Shown here: positions 22,693 through 33,600 of the stretch, piece by piece
How the letters are laid out: every line of letters starts with the position of its first letter
How positions within the stretch are numbered: position 1 is the stretch's first letter
Source: Peribolospora baueri
Lineage: Eukaryota > Basidiomycota > Peribolosporomycetes > Peribolosporales > Peribolosporaceae
Direction: 5' to 3'
Assembly: GCA_029717555.1 (NCBI GenBank)
Contig: JAMDHS010000032.1
Coordinates: 124,001-188,000, forward strand
DNA length: 64,000 bases
Notes under the pieces: model-generated
Seen by the model: the letters and a program-made list of their open reading frames with translations, nothing else
What the model was told of the DNA's origin: nothing
The model's database searches: none
Translations under genes and position numbers: made by a program

Positions 22693-23164
22693 CTACGGCT
22701 CCAGCCGCAGGTCGTCGCGCCTCGGTACTAAATACGCGGAGGTATGATAGGGACAATGTCGGGTTTGTGAGCGGGTCTGGTAGATACGTGCGCAGGTCTG
22801 GCGCGCACACAGCCAACCAGAGAACACACGCAGACGTCGCATCACGACAAGAATGCTTAAGAGTCGAAGAAGATAGGGAAATGTCAGTAGCCACTCACCG
22901 ATGAGAGGATGTAGTTGAGCCAGGTACACGATGGCCCACATCAGATAGCAGCAGGTGATGGTGAGGAGTGCGGAAGAACGGAACAGACTGCGAGGGTGAA
23001 AAGGAATAACGGGGAGGGAGTTTACCGGTAAAGCTCGTTCGAGTCGCCGAGAATCGGAATAAGCGCACGCACACTTTATTGGGTCCTTTGGGAGCAGCGT
23101 ACCAAGACCCCGCGCCGGCCAGAAGGCAGACTACAAGGCCCCAGATGATATTCCAGCCGGACAT
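22693..23164 (-). CDS. VMA9: V-type H+-ATPase subunit e
   Basis: Three short exons, 23164-23073, 22987-22899 and 22727-22693, encode 71 residues; yeast Vma9 has 73. The protein has two membrane segments: MSGWNIIWGLVVCLLAGAGS, followed by AAPKGPNKV, and LLTITCCYLMWAIVYLAQ. It ends with HPLI, then PRRDDLRLE, the same order as Vma9 (APK..., FLMWAIT, QLHPLV, PRRSDL). Subunit e sits in the membrane Vo sector and is needed for assembly of the proton pump that acidifies vacuoles and endosomes. The gene is easily missed because its exons are 92, 89 and 35 bases. Exon ends were fixed by phase and homology: other GT choices at the first donor lose the conserved LFRSSALLT block. Confidence 0.92.
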
Positions 23165-23529
23165 GGGTTACTTTGGCGGGGTTAGGTAGGCGGCCGTTCG
23201 GTGACTTCAAATGGTTGAAAGCATTGCGGTTGGAGCGAGTCAGGGCGTCAATTGGTTTTCAGTACCCCTGAAGACATCATCCTCAAGAATACCAAGAATT
23301 GCGTTGGAAATGGGAAGAAACGACTGAACTGAACTCACTGTCGATATGGAGGACGTCGAAGATGGAAGCCGTCTCAAGATCAGGAGAGCGGTCGACGGCG
23401 CTGATGCTGAGGTCGCCCACGCGGAAATGGGCACGTGACCGAGTTTTGGCCGATCAGTCTTCTCCGCGTACTCCTCGACGTTGGCCAACGGCGTGTTTCC
23501 CTTGACCCCCTTCAGTAACTCCCAGGACG
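23165..23529. promoter_or_regulatory. Bidirectional promoter region, VMA9 / C3HC-Rsm1-like gene
   Basis: 365 bases separate two divergent start codons, so both promoters and both 5' leaders must fit here. No specific factor site is recognised. Confidence 0.5.
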
Positions 23530-26266
23530 ATGGACAAGCCAACTAGCTCGGCGGGTCAGCGTTCTCCATGGCTTGCTCATGATGAGTCCACTTCCACGAC
23601 AACAGCGACGACCGGCAAAGATGTCTTTGCTACCTCTCCTCCGCCCACTTCTCGCGCCCGCATGGCGAAGCGCAAGCTGGACGAAGCCCTACGCTCCTTA
23701 GACGACGCCTTCCGTTCAAGCAGCGACGTTGCTGAGATGTCCCGCGATTACAGTTCCTTTACATCTATCTCCTCTGCTCGCAAATCTATTTCCGATTTGG
23801 GGAGGACGGCCGCTGGCATTCCGGCGAGAAAGCTTAGGAAGGTAGCAGACGTGGAGGATGAGCTGGCGGATAAAGGGCCTCCGGCAGTCGGGACATTGGT
23901 CCGCCTGAGAGAGAAGTGGAGTATGGGCATGGGTTTGGGCTCCGGTTTGAGCAGGTGAGTGCTGGTCTCTATGCAAATGGCTGCAATGCATGAATCTTGA
24001 AGGACGTGCTGATTGACTCGACGACGCTTCGCTTGCTTCATGTTAGCCGCTCTTCTTCCCCTCAGCCACAGGTCTCTACTCCAGCTCTTGTTAGATTGTT
24101 ATCCAAAGCCAAAGGTCCTAACTCCACCCAATCCCCGTCGCTGGCTCCTCTCTCTGCCGCTCCTCACTCCTTGTCATCCCTACTCGACCGACTATCCACC
24201 TTCACCCTGACGTCGTACAGCTCGGACAAGCCCGAGGCAGTGGGCCCTCTCGAGGCAGCAAGGCATGGATGGAAGTGTGAGGGAGGGAGAGACAGGCTAG
24301 TATGCGATGCCGGGTGCGGGAAAGGAGAGGGATGGGTTGTTGGAAGGTTTCGCGGGTTGAACAAACACGCCGGTGAGCATGATCTTTTTCACCTTTGCAA
24401 TCAACCAACCGCTATTTTCTCTAATTTCTCACATTTACCAACGCATAGCGAACGCTCTTACAAGGAAAGTTGCCGATGAACTAATCACGATGCACAAATC
24501 TTACTGTCCATGGCGGACGAGGACTTGTGATCGTGAGTTTGGGTCCTCTCTTTGAAATGGCTGCGCAACATGTTACCTTTCTCTCCCAGCTTTCAAACTC
24601 AGCGCAAAACTACCTACATCTTGTTTCACCTACTGTAGCCTCTCTTTATCGCCTTCGACTACCACCCGGCGGATCCTACGCACTTCTTTACGACCTCGCC
24701 GCCAGGTCTCTAGCTCTCCAAGCTGTCCTCAGCGGCCAAGCTCAAAGCGACAAATCTGACGATCTGCCTGCGCATGAGGGACCGCTCGCGAACAAGACCG
24801 CCAACGGTACAGACAAGGATATCCGTCTTTCGAAGAAGCGTTGGCGCTTGAACGTCAAGTCTCCGGTCCTGGCAGAAGACGTCCGAGCCCTGCAAAGTGC
24901 GGTACAGAAGACGATCGAGCGAGCCACGGCAATGGAGAATGAGGAGTTGAGCGGTAACGAAGAGGGCACTGAGGAAGGACTGGCTCCGCATCAGGAAGAT
25001 CGTAGGACCGGCGTCGTGGGCAAGGGAAAGCGGATGGCACACGTCAGACAGAGCAAGACGTCTTCGCATATCGTCAGCAAGGAGGCAATTTTGGTCGCCC
25101 TTTTCCATTGGCACTTGGAGTTACCGTCAACGACATCGTCGGCTCCAAAGTCGGTCTCAGCCTCCTCCAAAGGACCGCTGTCTCTTGCCCCCTCGAGCAC
25201 AAGGGCGAGCTCGGCGCCCCAGTCATTTGCAGATTCTTCTGCAGCTGCCGTCATTTCTCCTCCTTTACTATCCGTCGAAAATGCTACCGTCCGTTGCAGC
25301 TTGTGTGCTCGTCGGGTAGGTTTGTGGAGCTTCCTGGAGGTGGACGGAGGGACTCAGGACGCGGCGGCCGACGGTGACCAGGCCAGCAGTGAAAAAGCGG
25401 AAGCGCAGAATGGTTCTGCTAAGAAGTCAACCTCTCGTGTCTTTGACCTGGCTCGTGAGCACAGGATGTTCTGTCCTGTGATCAATGCTAGGGTACAATC
25501 TGGTTTCAGCGCTGGGTCAGTGCTCGGTAAGGTTAGCTCAGCCTCTGCAGCGTCTTCACTCCTGGCGACGGACGCGCAGACAGAGGAAGCGGGAAGCCAG
25601 TCAATCCCTTCGTCGCCGGCGTCAATCTCAAGCTTGCCCAAGGATGCCTCGCCAGGTCCCCTTCCACGCCCAACCCTCCACCGCACAGACTCGACGACCA
25701 GCATCACGAGCATCGGCAGCGGCAATCTACCACCCATGCACCCCTCCCCCCCGCGAAGCCTCAAAACCGAACAATTTGTGCGGCACCAAGAAGCCGGGAT
25801 GCTGAGACCTGGGTGGAAGGTTCTACTTGACTTGGCTTTGAGGAGGAGGTCTGGAGGTGTGGCTGCTGGGGTTACTCAAGGTCAGCTTGGGCTGTCGGCA
25901 GATAGTGGAGAGGCATCCTCACTGTCTTCGCTGGGCTTGGGCTTGGATAAAGGTTGCACTTCTTCGGAGAAGGATATGGGTCAAGGTGAAGAAGGAGTCG
26001 CGGGCAAGAAAAGCTTGCGACACATGAAGGTGAGTGGCCTTCGACCAGTCATCCCACCTAGTCAATCTGAGCCCGCTATTGCCGTTCGCACACGCCCCAT
26101 TCATTCATGTCGGTCCACTCCTTTTGCCTTCCCGTCCCTGCGAAACAGTCTCACGACCTTCTCTCCTACGTTCGTGGCCTGTTCGGAGCTAGCTAGCTCC
26201 ATTTCGTCTGCTCCTCGTTCTGCTTCTCCCGACTTTCGCACAAGGAGAGTGGGCAAGCGACGCTGA
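23530..26266 (+). CDS. C3HC-type zinc finger protein, Rsm1/NIPA-like
   Basis: Exons 23530-23954, 24047-24372, 24449-24532 and 24639-26266 (820 residues). The C3HC zinc finger is assembled across introns: HGWKCEGG...LVCDAGCG in exon 2 and MHKSYCPWRTRTC in exon 3. PSLYRLRLPPGG follows after the third splice, as in NIPA/Rsm1. A second metal-binding-like segment, ATVRCSLCARRVGLWSF...REHRMFCPVIN, fits the Rsm1 C-terminal (NIPA-like) domain. The C-terminal third includes KVLLDLALRR. Fission yeast Rsm1 acts in mRNA export and vertebrate NIPA is an F-box-like nuclear protein; which role applies here is unknown. The 3' end is ambiguous: a GTGAGT at 26030 with acceptor at 26244 would replace the last 79 residues by about 14, ending at 26289. 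Confidence 0.8.
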
Positions 26267-26289
26267 CGGGCCAAAGCGGGATAAACTGA

Positions 26290-26824
26290 GCAGTCGACGT
26301 TGGATAGGCCTCCTTGTGACTAGCTCGAATTTGGTCCCATCATCGCGGGCACCGGCTGTTCTTGCTTATGCGTGTACGTACGTATATGATGAATGAGCGT
26401 ATGTATCAAAGAAAGTGAAGGCCGGAGCGAATCTGTACGATACATTTGAACAGGGGGAACAGGGGGCTTCCACACGTCCTCTTTGAGTCACGCGGTCGAC
26501 GTTCGACCTAGGATTGCGAGAAGCCAACAGCCGAGGAAGAAGCTCGGCCGTCTTCCCTCCTCAATATCTGCACAGCTTTTAGAGCGGGCGAGCGGCGAGA
26601 GAGTGCTTGCGATCATGACTGGCAAGGACGTGATAAGCTTATCACGGACGTCGGCGACCCGACAGAGCGGAGGTGTCCGTCGTATGCAGGCAACTCAAAT
26701 CATTCGATCATTCCCCGCTTGTATTGATATACGTACGCATGACAAACAGAGCGCTTTCCCTTCCCTCCTTCCTTTGCCGTCATAAAGACTCAAATAAATA
26801 ACGATGGCCTACTCTGCCATCGTC
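26290..26824. other. Convergent intergenic region, C3HC gene / SDR gene
   Basis: 535 bases between two converging stops. It includes a perfect 18-bp palindrome with two inverted GATA cores (26629-26646) and an AAATAAATAA stretch near 26794. No gene is seen. Confidence 0.5.
26629..26646. promoter_or_regulatory. Perfect palindrome with inverted GATA cores
   Basis: CGTGATAAGCTTATCACG is its own reverse complement and holds TGATAA on both strands, the HGATAR core bound by fungal GATA factors. It lies between two converging genes rather than upstream of a start codon, so function is only a possibility. Confidence 0.4.
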
Positions 26825-27974
26825 CTACTTGCTCCGATACTCCTTGAGCTCCTCGCTATCCCAGCTGACGAACTGACCGCTAAACTTGCTTTCGCCCTCG
26901 AAAACAAGCTTGGCGATGACGTGTCCAGGGTCGTCGGGGTGTATGAGCTTGCCCCCCTCGTGGAGGTCAATGAAGCGCTTGTGCTCATGAGGCAGCATGT
27001 TGCCTTTGCCTGACGTACGCATCACAGTTTGCATCTGTCGGTCGACCGTGAAAGGTGAGATAGGGAGCATCGGAGATAGATAGCGCCACGTAAGAGTCTC
27101 CCTCAGGTCTGGGGACGACTCCCCGGCGATGACTCGCAACACCACCGCCACGATCTCCCCGTCACTCACGGCAGTGTCCACGACGCCCGGTCGAACGGCG
27201 ACCGTCATGATGGAAGGCTCCTCCGTAGCGAGCGTCCGGCCAAGCGAGTTGAGGGCAGCTTTGCTTGCACTGGAACGGAAGGGTGTGAACGGGGGAGACG
27301 GATGGCGACGTATGGAAATCATCAGTCCACCCAAACCAAGCGCATGGGTGGGGCGGATTGAGGAGGCAAGGATCGAGGGGAGCCTCGTTAAGACACGCAC
27401 TTGTACGCCGCTGTCGCCGACGACCCGCCCACACTGGAGCCAGAGCTGACGAGAACGATCTTGCCTCCCTTCTTGGACTCGCGCAAGAGAGGGAGGACGT
27501 GGCGGAGCGATTGAACGATGGAAAAGAAGTTGATGTCGAAGAGACTGCGGAACTGGGTCAAGTCGTCTGGCGTCTTCGACAGCGGGGCGGGGATGGGGCG
27601 GCCGTCGAAGGACGGTGGACAGGTGGTGGATGAGCCCAGTTCGGGTGCAGGTACGTTCGCATTCGCTTCCCGCTCACCATGTCGGCCAACCTCTTCATCG
27701 GGTCCAGCACGCCAGCATTGAACACAACGCCGTCCAGGCCACCATACCTCTCCTTGGCAGCCTGCACGGCCTTCACGTTGACGGCTTCGTCCGTCACGTC
27801 GCCAAGGACGACTTCGACATCCTCAGGGTGCACTTTAGCGAAAGACTCGAGCTCGGGGGTACAGGTGCGGGAGAGGGTGACGACCTTTGCGTGGAAGGTG
27901 TCGACGAGGATGCGAAGGATAGAGAGGCCGATGCCTTTGGAAGCGCCCGTGACGAGTACGACGGGGCCGGACAT
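26825..27974 (-). CDS. Short-chain dehydrogenase/reductase (SDR), NAD(P)-dependent
   Basis: Four exons on the minus strand (27974-27678, 27573-27401, 27269-27170, 27034-26825) encode 259 residues, typical for a classical SDR. The Rossmann cofactor motif TGASKGIG is at residues 9-16. GDV follows the third strand, FNAGV is the NAG motif, and LVSSGSS holds the catalytic Ser. YNASK, the catalytic Tyr/Lys pair, is created by the second splice (TAC AA|T GCA AGC AAA). VRPGVVDT is the usual loop after the active site. The first intron acceptor at 27574 was chosen because it gives TPDDLTQFRSLFDINFF. Intron 3 (27035-27169, 135 bp) is open and in frame but interrupts the alignment between VVDTA and MQTVM. 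Yeast Irc24/benzil-reductase-like proteins are similar in layout; the substrate cannot be read from sequence. Confidence 0.9.
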
Positions 27975-28440
27975 GTTTGTTTTGTCTTGTCTGTTGTCGC
28001 TCGTGTGTTCCTGGTGGTGAAAGAATGATCGAGGACGATCACTGTGGTGCTGCCAAAAAAAAAACCGAAACGCCGGACCTCGTAGACTGCTGAGGTAACC
28101 GAAGTGATGTCACCCCGGGTCACCACGATTTGGGACTGCGTATGTACTCGCACCAATCGGCTGTCACATTCTGGAGCACTCTAGGAGAAGAGCAGAGATT
28201 AACACCTCTCGCAGAATCGGCTTGCCCGCCGAGGACCAATGAAGCTCTGAAAGGCGATGTATCCATTGCAAACAGAGAGAGATGTATCTAGCCCCGATGC
28301 ACCTCCCGAATCGTCCTCCACATCTACCACCCTCTTATGAACAATTCCGCCAGCTCACTCATCCCGCGCTCGCTGGACGACTGGACGAAACAAGTTTCAA
28401 CAACGGTGTCCCTCCGACGCGGAACATGCCGCTCTGGGTC
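27975..28440. other. Intergenic, SDR gene promoter side
   Basis: 466 bases between two minus-strand genes. Short A/T-rich runs occur near 28054-28064. Nothing specific is recognised. Confidence 0.45.
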
Positions 28441-29275
28441 TCAGTGGTGAGCGTGAGCGGCGTTGTGGTCACGTTCGAAACGGAGCCCGCTGTGAAGAAT
28501 CAAGAAAGGCATCGAAGAAAAAAAAAGACAGAAGAAAGTAACGAGTTCGGAAAACGGGGCAATGAAGCGGAAAAGGCTTCAGCGTCCATTCTACGCCACG
28601 CCCGATGGGCCATTCGCTCGTTTGTTATATCGGAGCTGCGCTCGCTCACCAGTACGGGCACGCCTTCGGGCCCGGCTTGTCGAGGTTGATGAACACGGCG
28701 GGGTGGCCGAGAGGACCACCGCCTGCAAGCAAATGCAGGAGCAGACAAGAAATGGCGGCACGAAGGAATGAAAGAGGGCGCGAGGCAAGGCAGAGTTCAC
28801 ATGTCAGCTCCATTGGGGATTTTGAGAGCGTTGCATTTGGCAAGCTTCGTTCAGCCATGGCACGCCACTCACCCCCATCACACCTCTCAATTCGGTTAGC
28901 CGTAAGCCTGACCGGCTCGCGCTGGATCATCTCCATAGCGCTGAGCGGCATAGGCTGGGACGCCATGTCCATCTGCTCGAAGCGAGGGCCCGTCATGGCG
29001 TTCGAGCGAGGGTTTTGGTCAGCGGACCAGGTAGTGGGGTAGTTGGGAGACTGTTCTGAGGGGACATGAGGGGGCGCGTGTGCGTGCGCTGGCGCCGGAG
29101 GGCGGGCGGGAGAAGGGGATTTCGTGGCGGGAGTGGAAGAAGACGAAGAGGACTCGGCGGAGAGTGCGGAGGTCGTGGAGAGCAGTCGCCGCGCGGCAGA
29201 CGGCGCGGAGCTCACAGAAAAGACGCGGGCCCTCTGAGCGAGAAGGCGGAAAGAGCCAGAAGATGAGACGAGCAT
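28441..29275 (-). CDS. NDUFS6: Mitochondrial complex I zinc-binding subunit, NDUFS6 family
   Basis: Exons 29275-28873, 28722-28650 and 28489-28441 encode 174 residues. The N-terminal 60 or so residues are Ser/Ala/Arg-rich, as in a mitochondrial presequence. The core reads NPRSNAMTGPRFEQMD...LTANRIERCDGG, then GPLGHPAVFINLDKPGPKAC and CGLRFERDHNAAH. The zinc ligands Cys, His, Cys, Cys of the zf-CHCC motif are all present. The last Cys codon is split by an intron (TG|C). NDUFS6 sits at the hydrophilic arm of NADH:ubiquinone oxidoreductase near the Q module and is needed late in assembly. Its presence implies the organism has canonical complex I, unlike Saccharomyces. An upstream in-frame GTG exists, but the ATG at 29275 is the first AUG in frame. 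Confidence 0.9.
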
Positions 29276-30699
29276 GGCGAGCGGGCGAGTCTTCACGACG
29301 AGGCGACAACGGTGGATGTGATGGATGGCCTGGTTCAGAAGATGGTATCATCGGCCACCCCGGCTCGACCGTGGCGCGCTTCCGATGGAGGAACGCGGCG
29401 ATCGGCGGTCATAAGCATGCACACGGTTCCCACGGTCGTTTGCTCTCCGGAACGGCCGTCTCCCTTCCCTTGCTGGTGGTGCTCACTGGTGAGGTGGAGC
29501 TGCGTAGAACGCCGTTCGCGAGCAGCGGGCTAGTCGTCCAAGCTTGCGCGACAAATATCTCCCCAAGAGGCGACAGACGTCTGGACATTCTTTTCCGTCT
29601 CTGCGCCACCGCAAGACGGCGGCGCACACAGGAAACCTTGAACGATCCAAATCGCTAGGTGAATTGGGTGCCTTTGGCTGCTCGGTAGACCCACTATTGA
29701 GGGACAGATTCAAGCCTGGCAGAAAAGGAAGTCTTTGCTGGAAGCTTATCTGATATGGACGGCGCAACGCATCGTGCAAATCGCTCCGCTTCATTACCTT
29801 GACAGTTTGAGTCCCTCTATCTGTCTCATCACATAGCACAATGTCCTTTCCAGTCGGGCCCGGGCTAGTGTCGCTTTTCCCACCGGCATGAGTAAACATA
29901 CATTTACAAACTCGATTGCCAGCCATCCATACATTCCATGGCCAAAAGAGCCGGAAACCTACTAAGCCCCGCGGCCTTGTTCGCTCTCTAGAGCCAGGAG
30001 TCTTGCCCCCTGCGGGCGGCTTGGCTGAGTGTTCGTGCGTCGCTTTGGAAAGGTGTTCGGGCCATGACATGGCATTGGGGAGGGCCGATGCACAGAGAGA
30101 GGAGCAAATGCCGCCGCTTGTTTGTCTGCCGTGTCGACGTATGAACGAGAACGGGTCCCGGTCAGTCAGGTATGTATGCCGAAGGGCGGCTGCGGCGAGA
30201 GGACTGGCTGCGGCAGGCATTGTCCTCGACGACGCCCCGCTCCTCCCTTCGAGTCGCGCGCTTGACGGCGATCATTGTCCCCGGAAATTGATCGAGGACG
30301 AGACGCTGGAAGAAGGGCCGGGCTCTTTCTTTCTTCTTCATCATCCACCCATCCGCACCGTCGGCACTCATCGCCCAGCGTTTGTCGTTTCATCCATTCA
30401 GCGGCCGCCAGGCCACGGACGCCGACCGCTGTCAGAACGAACACGCCACCATCACGGCCGACCCAGGTGCGCGTCACATCGTCGTCCGCATCGACCCGCG
30501 GAAAGCAGTCCGTGGCACCTCTGGGGCCCGTGAACGTTTGCTTTCCGACGGTATTTTTTCCTCTTCCTCGTCCTCGTCGACGCACACCCACGCCATTGAC
30601 GACGACCTCCCTTCCGGCACCTCTGCGTCGCCGCCGCCTTCTACCGACGAGAATTGGCGCGTTTCCATCCATCCACCCGATTCCACCCCTCCCGCCCGC
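29276..30699. promoter_or_regulatory. Divergent intergenic region, NDUFS6 / YTA7
   Basis: 1.4 kb between divergent start codons. Several ORFs up to 245 codons cross it, but their composition looks like out-of-frame GC-rich DNA and no domain is visible. It must hold both promoters. The 300 bases before the YTA7 ATG are C-rich with many ACC/CCA words. Confidence 0.45.
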
Positions 30700-33600
30700 A
30701 TGACCGTCACTCGCAGATCGAATAGACTCTCCGGCTCCAACAGCTCTGGCTCTCCCGAGAGCAGACGCAAGCCCTTCAACGTCTCCGGTTCGGTCGACCA
30801 TGTTGGAGACGAGGAAGGGGAAGAGGAAGACGACCCGCCGCAGGCATACAGCTCGAGGGGCCGGCCTCTGAAAAAGCCTCTGAACTATGCGGACATGGAG
30901 GATGAGGATGATGACGACGACATGCCAGTGAAACGGCCGAAGAGTAAAACGAGAAGGAGCAGCACTGACGTAAGTTTGCGGCTCGTTATTCTTGCTGAAT
31001 ATATAGATATACATATGCACATCAGCGCGCTGACGACAGAGGGAATTGCACGTCTGCTTCTTGCGTTTGAACTCTCTTCGCTCCATCGCCTATCAGTTTG
31101 TTGTACATGACGACGACGATGAAGACGCTGACGGCGACTACAACGCCACACGGCCAAGCCCCCGTCGCCGTCGCATGGTATTGAATAACTTGAGCGCGAG
31201 GCGTGCGCGCGAATCTGCGGAGGCCGATGCTCGGAAGACGCGGAGGCTTCCATCGAGAGGCAAGAACAAGGCTCGGGCAGCGGACAGCTACGCGGGGGTG
31301 CGGGATGGAAGCGAGGAATACAACGACGATGAGGCGGATGAAGATGATGATCTCGACGTCGATATGGACGACGACGGCGCAAAGGAGGAGTCAGAGGAAG
31401 AGGGACAAGCAGAGGAGCCGAAAAAGTACGCTCTCAGGACGCGCAAGAAGATGATCAACTATAACTACAATCTTTTCCAGCCCGCCGAGCTTCGCGACGG
31501 CTTCGGTCGCAAGGTCTCTCGAAAAGTCGGTGGTAGTGGCGGGACGGGGACTGTGGCGGGAGTGAGTGGCCTGGGGAGCAGACCGAAGGGAAAGGGGAGA
31601 GCCTCCGACGGCCTAGCCACCATCCCTTGGGGCGCCAAAGGGAAAGATTACGATCGTTTTTTCGGCGGCAACGAGGACTCGAGTTCGGACGACGACTTGC
31701 CCAACGCGCCTCGTGGAACCGGACTTGGCAGTGCGTCCTTGGAGGGCGGACTTGGTGGTGGTCTACTCCCAGGAGGTGGAACTGCGGCTGCCGCTGGAAG
31801 TGGAGGTCTAGTCGACTTTGGTGGCGGAGCGGGCAGTTCGAACCTTGGTCGCATCCGTCCCGGTGGCGATCCGGTGGGCGACATCGACCCGCTGGGCGTC
31901 AACATGCAAGTCTCCTTCGACGGCATCGGCGGCTTGGATGGGCACATCCAACGCCTCAAGGAGATGGTCTCGCTTCCGCTCCTTTACCCAGAGGTGTTTC
32001 AGCGCTTCGGCGTCACCCCGCCTCGCGGCGTACTGTTCCACGGTCCGCCGGGCACGGGTAAGACATTGCTCGCGCGCGCTCTTGCTGCGAGCTGCAGTAC
32101 TGAAGGCCAGCAGATTAGCTTCTTCATGCGCAAGGGCGCGGACGCACTCTCCAAGTGGGTCGGCGAAGCGGAAAGGCAGCTGAGGTTGCTATTCGAAGAG
32201 GCGAGGCGTTGCCAGCCTTCGATCATCTTCTTCGATGAGATTGACGGCCTGGCACCGGTGCGGAGCAGCAAACAAGAGCAAATTCACGCTAGCATCGTCA
32301 GCACCCTTCTTGCCCTCATGGACGGCATGGACGGACGTGGCCAGGTGATCGTAATCGGCGCCACCAATCGGCCTGATAACATTGATCCAGCGCTAAGGAG
32401 GCCGGGCCGCTTCGACCGCGAGTTTTACTTTCCTCTGCCCAATCGCGAGGCGAGGAAGAAGATCATCGAGATCCAGACGAAGGGATGGAATCCGCCGTTG
32501 GGAGACAAGTTTGTTGACCAGCTCGCTGAGATCACCAAAGGGTACGGTGGCGCGGATTTGAGGGTGAGGATTCGACGTCATGATATCAGATGTCTTCGAG
32601 ACACTACCTTGCTTATTCCTTCTCGCCCTGATTCTCGCCTCTTCGCTTCGCGCAGGCGCTATGCACAGAGGCGGCACTGAACGCCATCCAACGCAAGTAT
32701 CCTCAGATCTACAAGACCACCGATCGCCTCGTGCTGGATCCGTCCAAGATTGACGTACAGGCGAAGGACTTTATGATATCTGCTCAGAGTGAGTGGTGCG
32801 GGATTTAACTATGCGGGATTTAACGAAGCTCCCAACGCCAGAGCTGACTAGTCCCGATTCCCCTCGACCCATCAGACCTCATTCCGTCCTCTGCGCGCTC
32901 CACTTCGTCCGTCGCCGCACCTCTTCCCTCCCACCTCGAACCTCTGCTTGGGCCCGCTTTGAAATTGGCAAAAGTCGCCATGAACAAGATCTTGCCAGAG
33001 GTGAAAAAACGTAATCCGTTGGAAGAAGCGGAATGGGAGCCTGCCGAAGACACGGCCGGTGATGGCGGTTTTAGCCACGAGATGATGCTGCAGTCGTTCG
33101 ATACCTTGCGAGTCTTCCGTCCGCGCATGCTTGTCCACGGGGACGAAGGAATGGGCCAGTCCTTCCTCGGTGCGGCGATCATGCATCACCTAGAAGGGTT
33201 CCACGTTCAGAGCCTCGACATCGGCACACTTATGGGTGACCCCGCCCGTACGCCAGAGGCGGCCGTCGTGCAACTTTTCGCCGAGGCCAAGCGCCACAAG
33301 CCGAGCGTTCTCTTCATCCCCGGCCTGCGCCACTGGGCCGAGACAGTGACGGAGAGCGTGCGCAACACGACCAGGGCGCTGCTCGACAATCTCGCTCCAA
33401 GCGACCCGATCATGCTTCTCGCCGTGCTCGACGGATCACTGAAGGATCTGCCGAGGGATGTGCGAACCTGGTTCGGCTTGCTCAAGGACAACAAGGTCGC
33501 CATCTGGAGGCCGACGAAGGCAAGTCTCTGCGACGCTCAGAAATGGGGCTACGAGCGGACAAGGGATGACGGCTTGCTCACATTGTTTTCATCCACAGGA

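Noticed and set aside
29483-30220. 245-codon minus-strand ORF between NDUFS6 and YTA7
   Set aside because: Atypical composition and no recognisable motif. It overlaps the likely promoter of NDUFS6.
31046-32680. Poly-Asp/Glu tracts of the YTA7 N-terminus as an artefact of repeats
   Set aside because: The acidic stretches use mixed GAC/GAT/GAG codons and match the acidic N-termini of Yta7 proteins, so they are genuine coding sequence.
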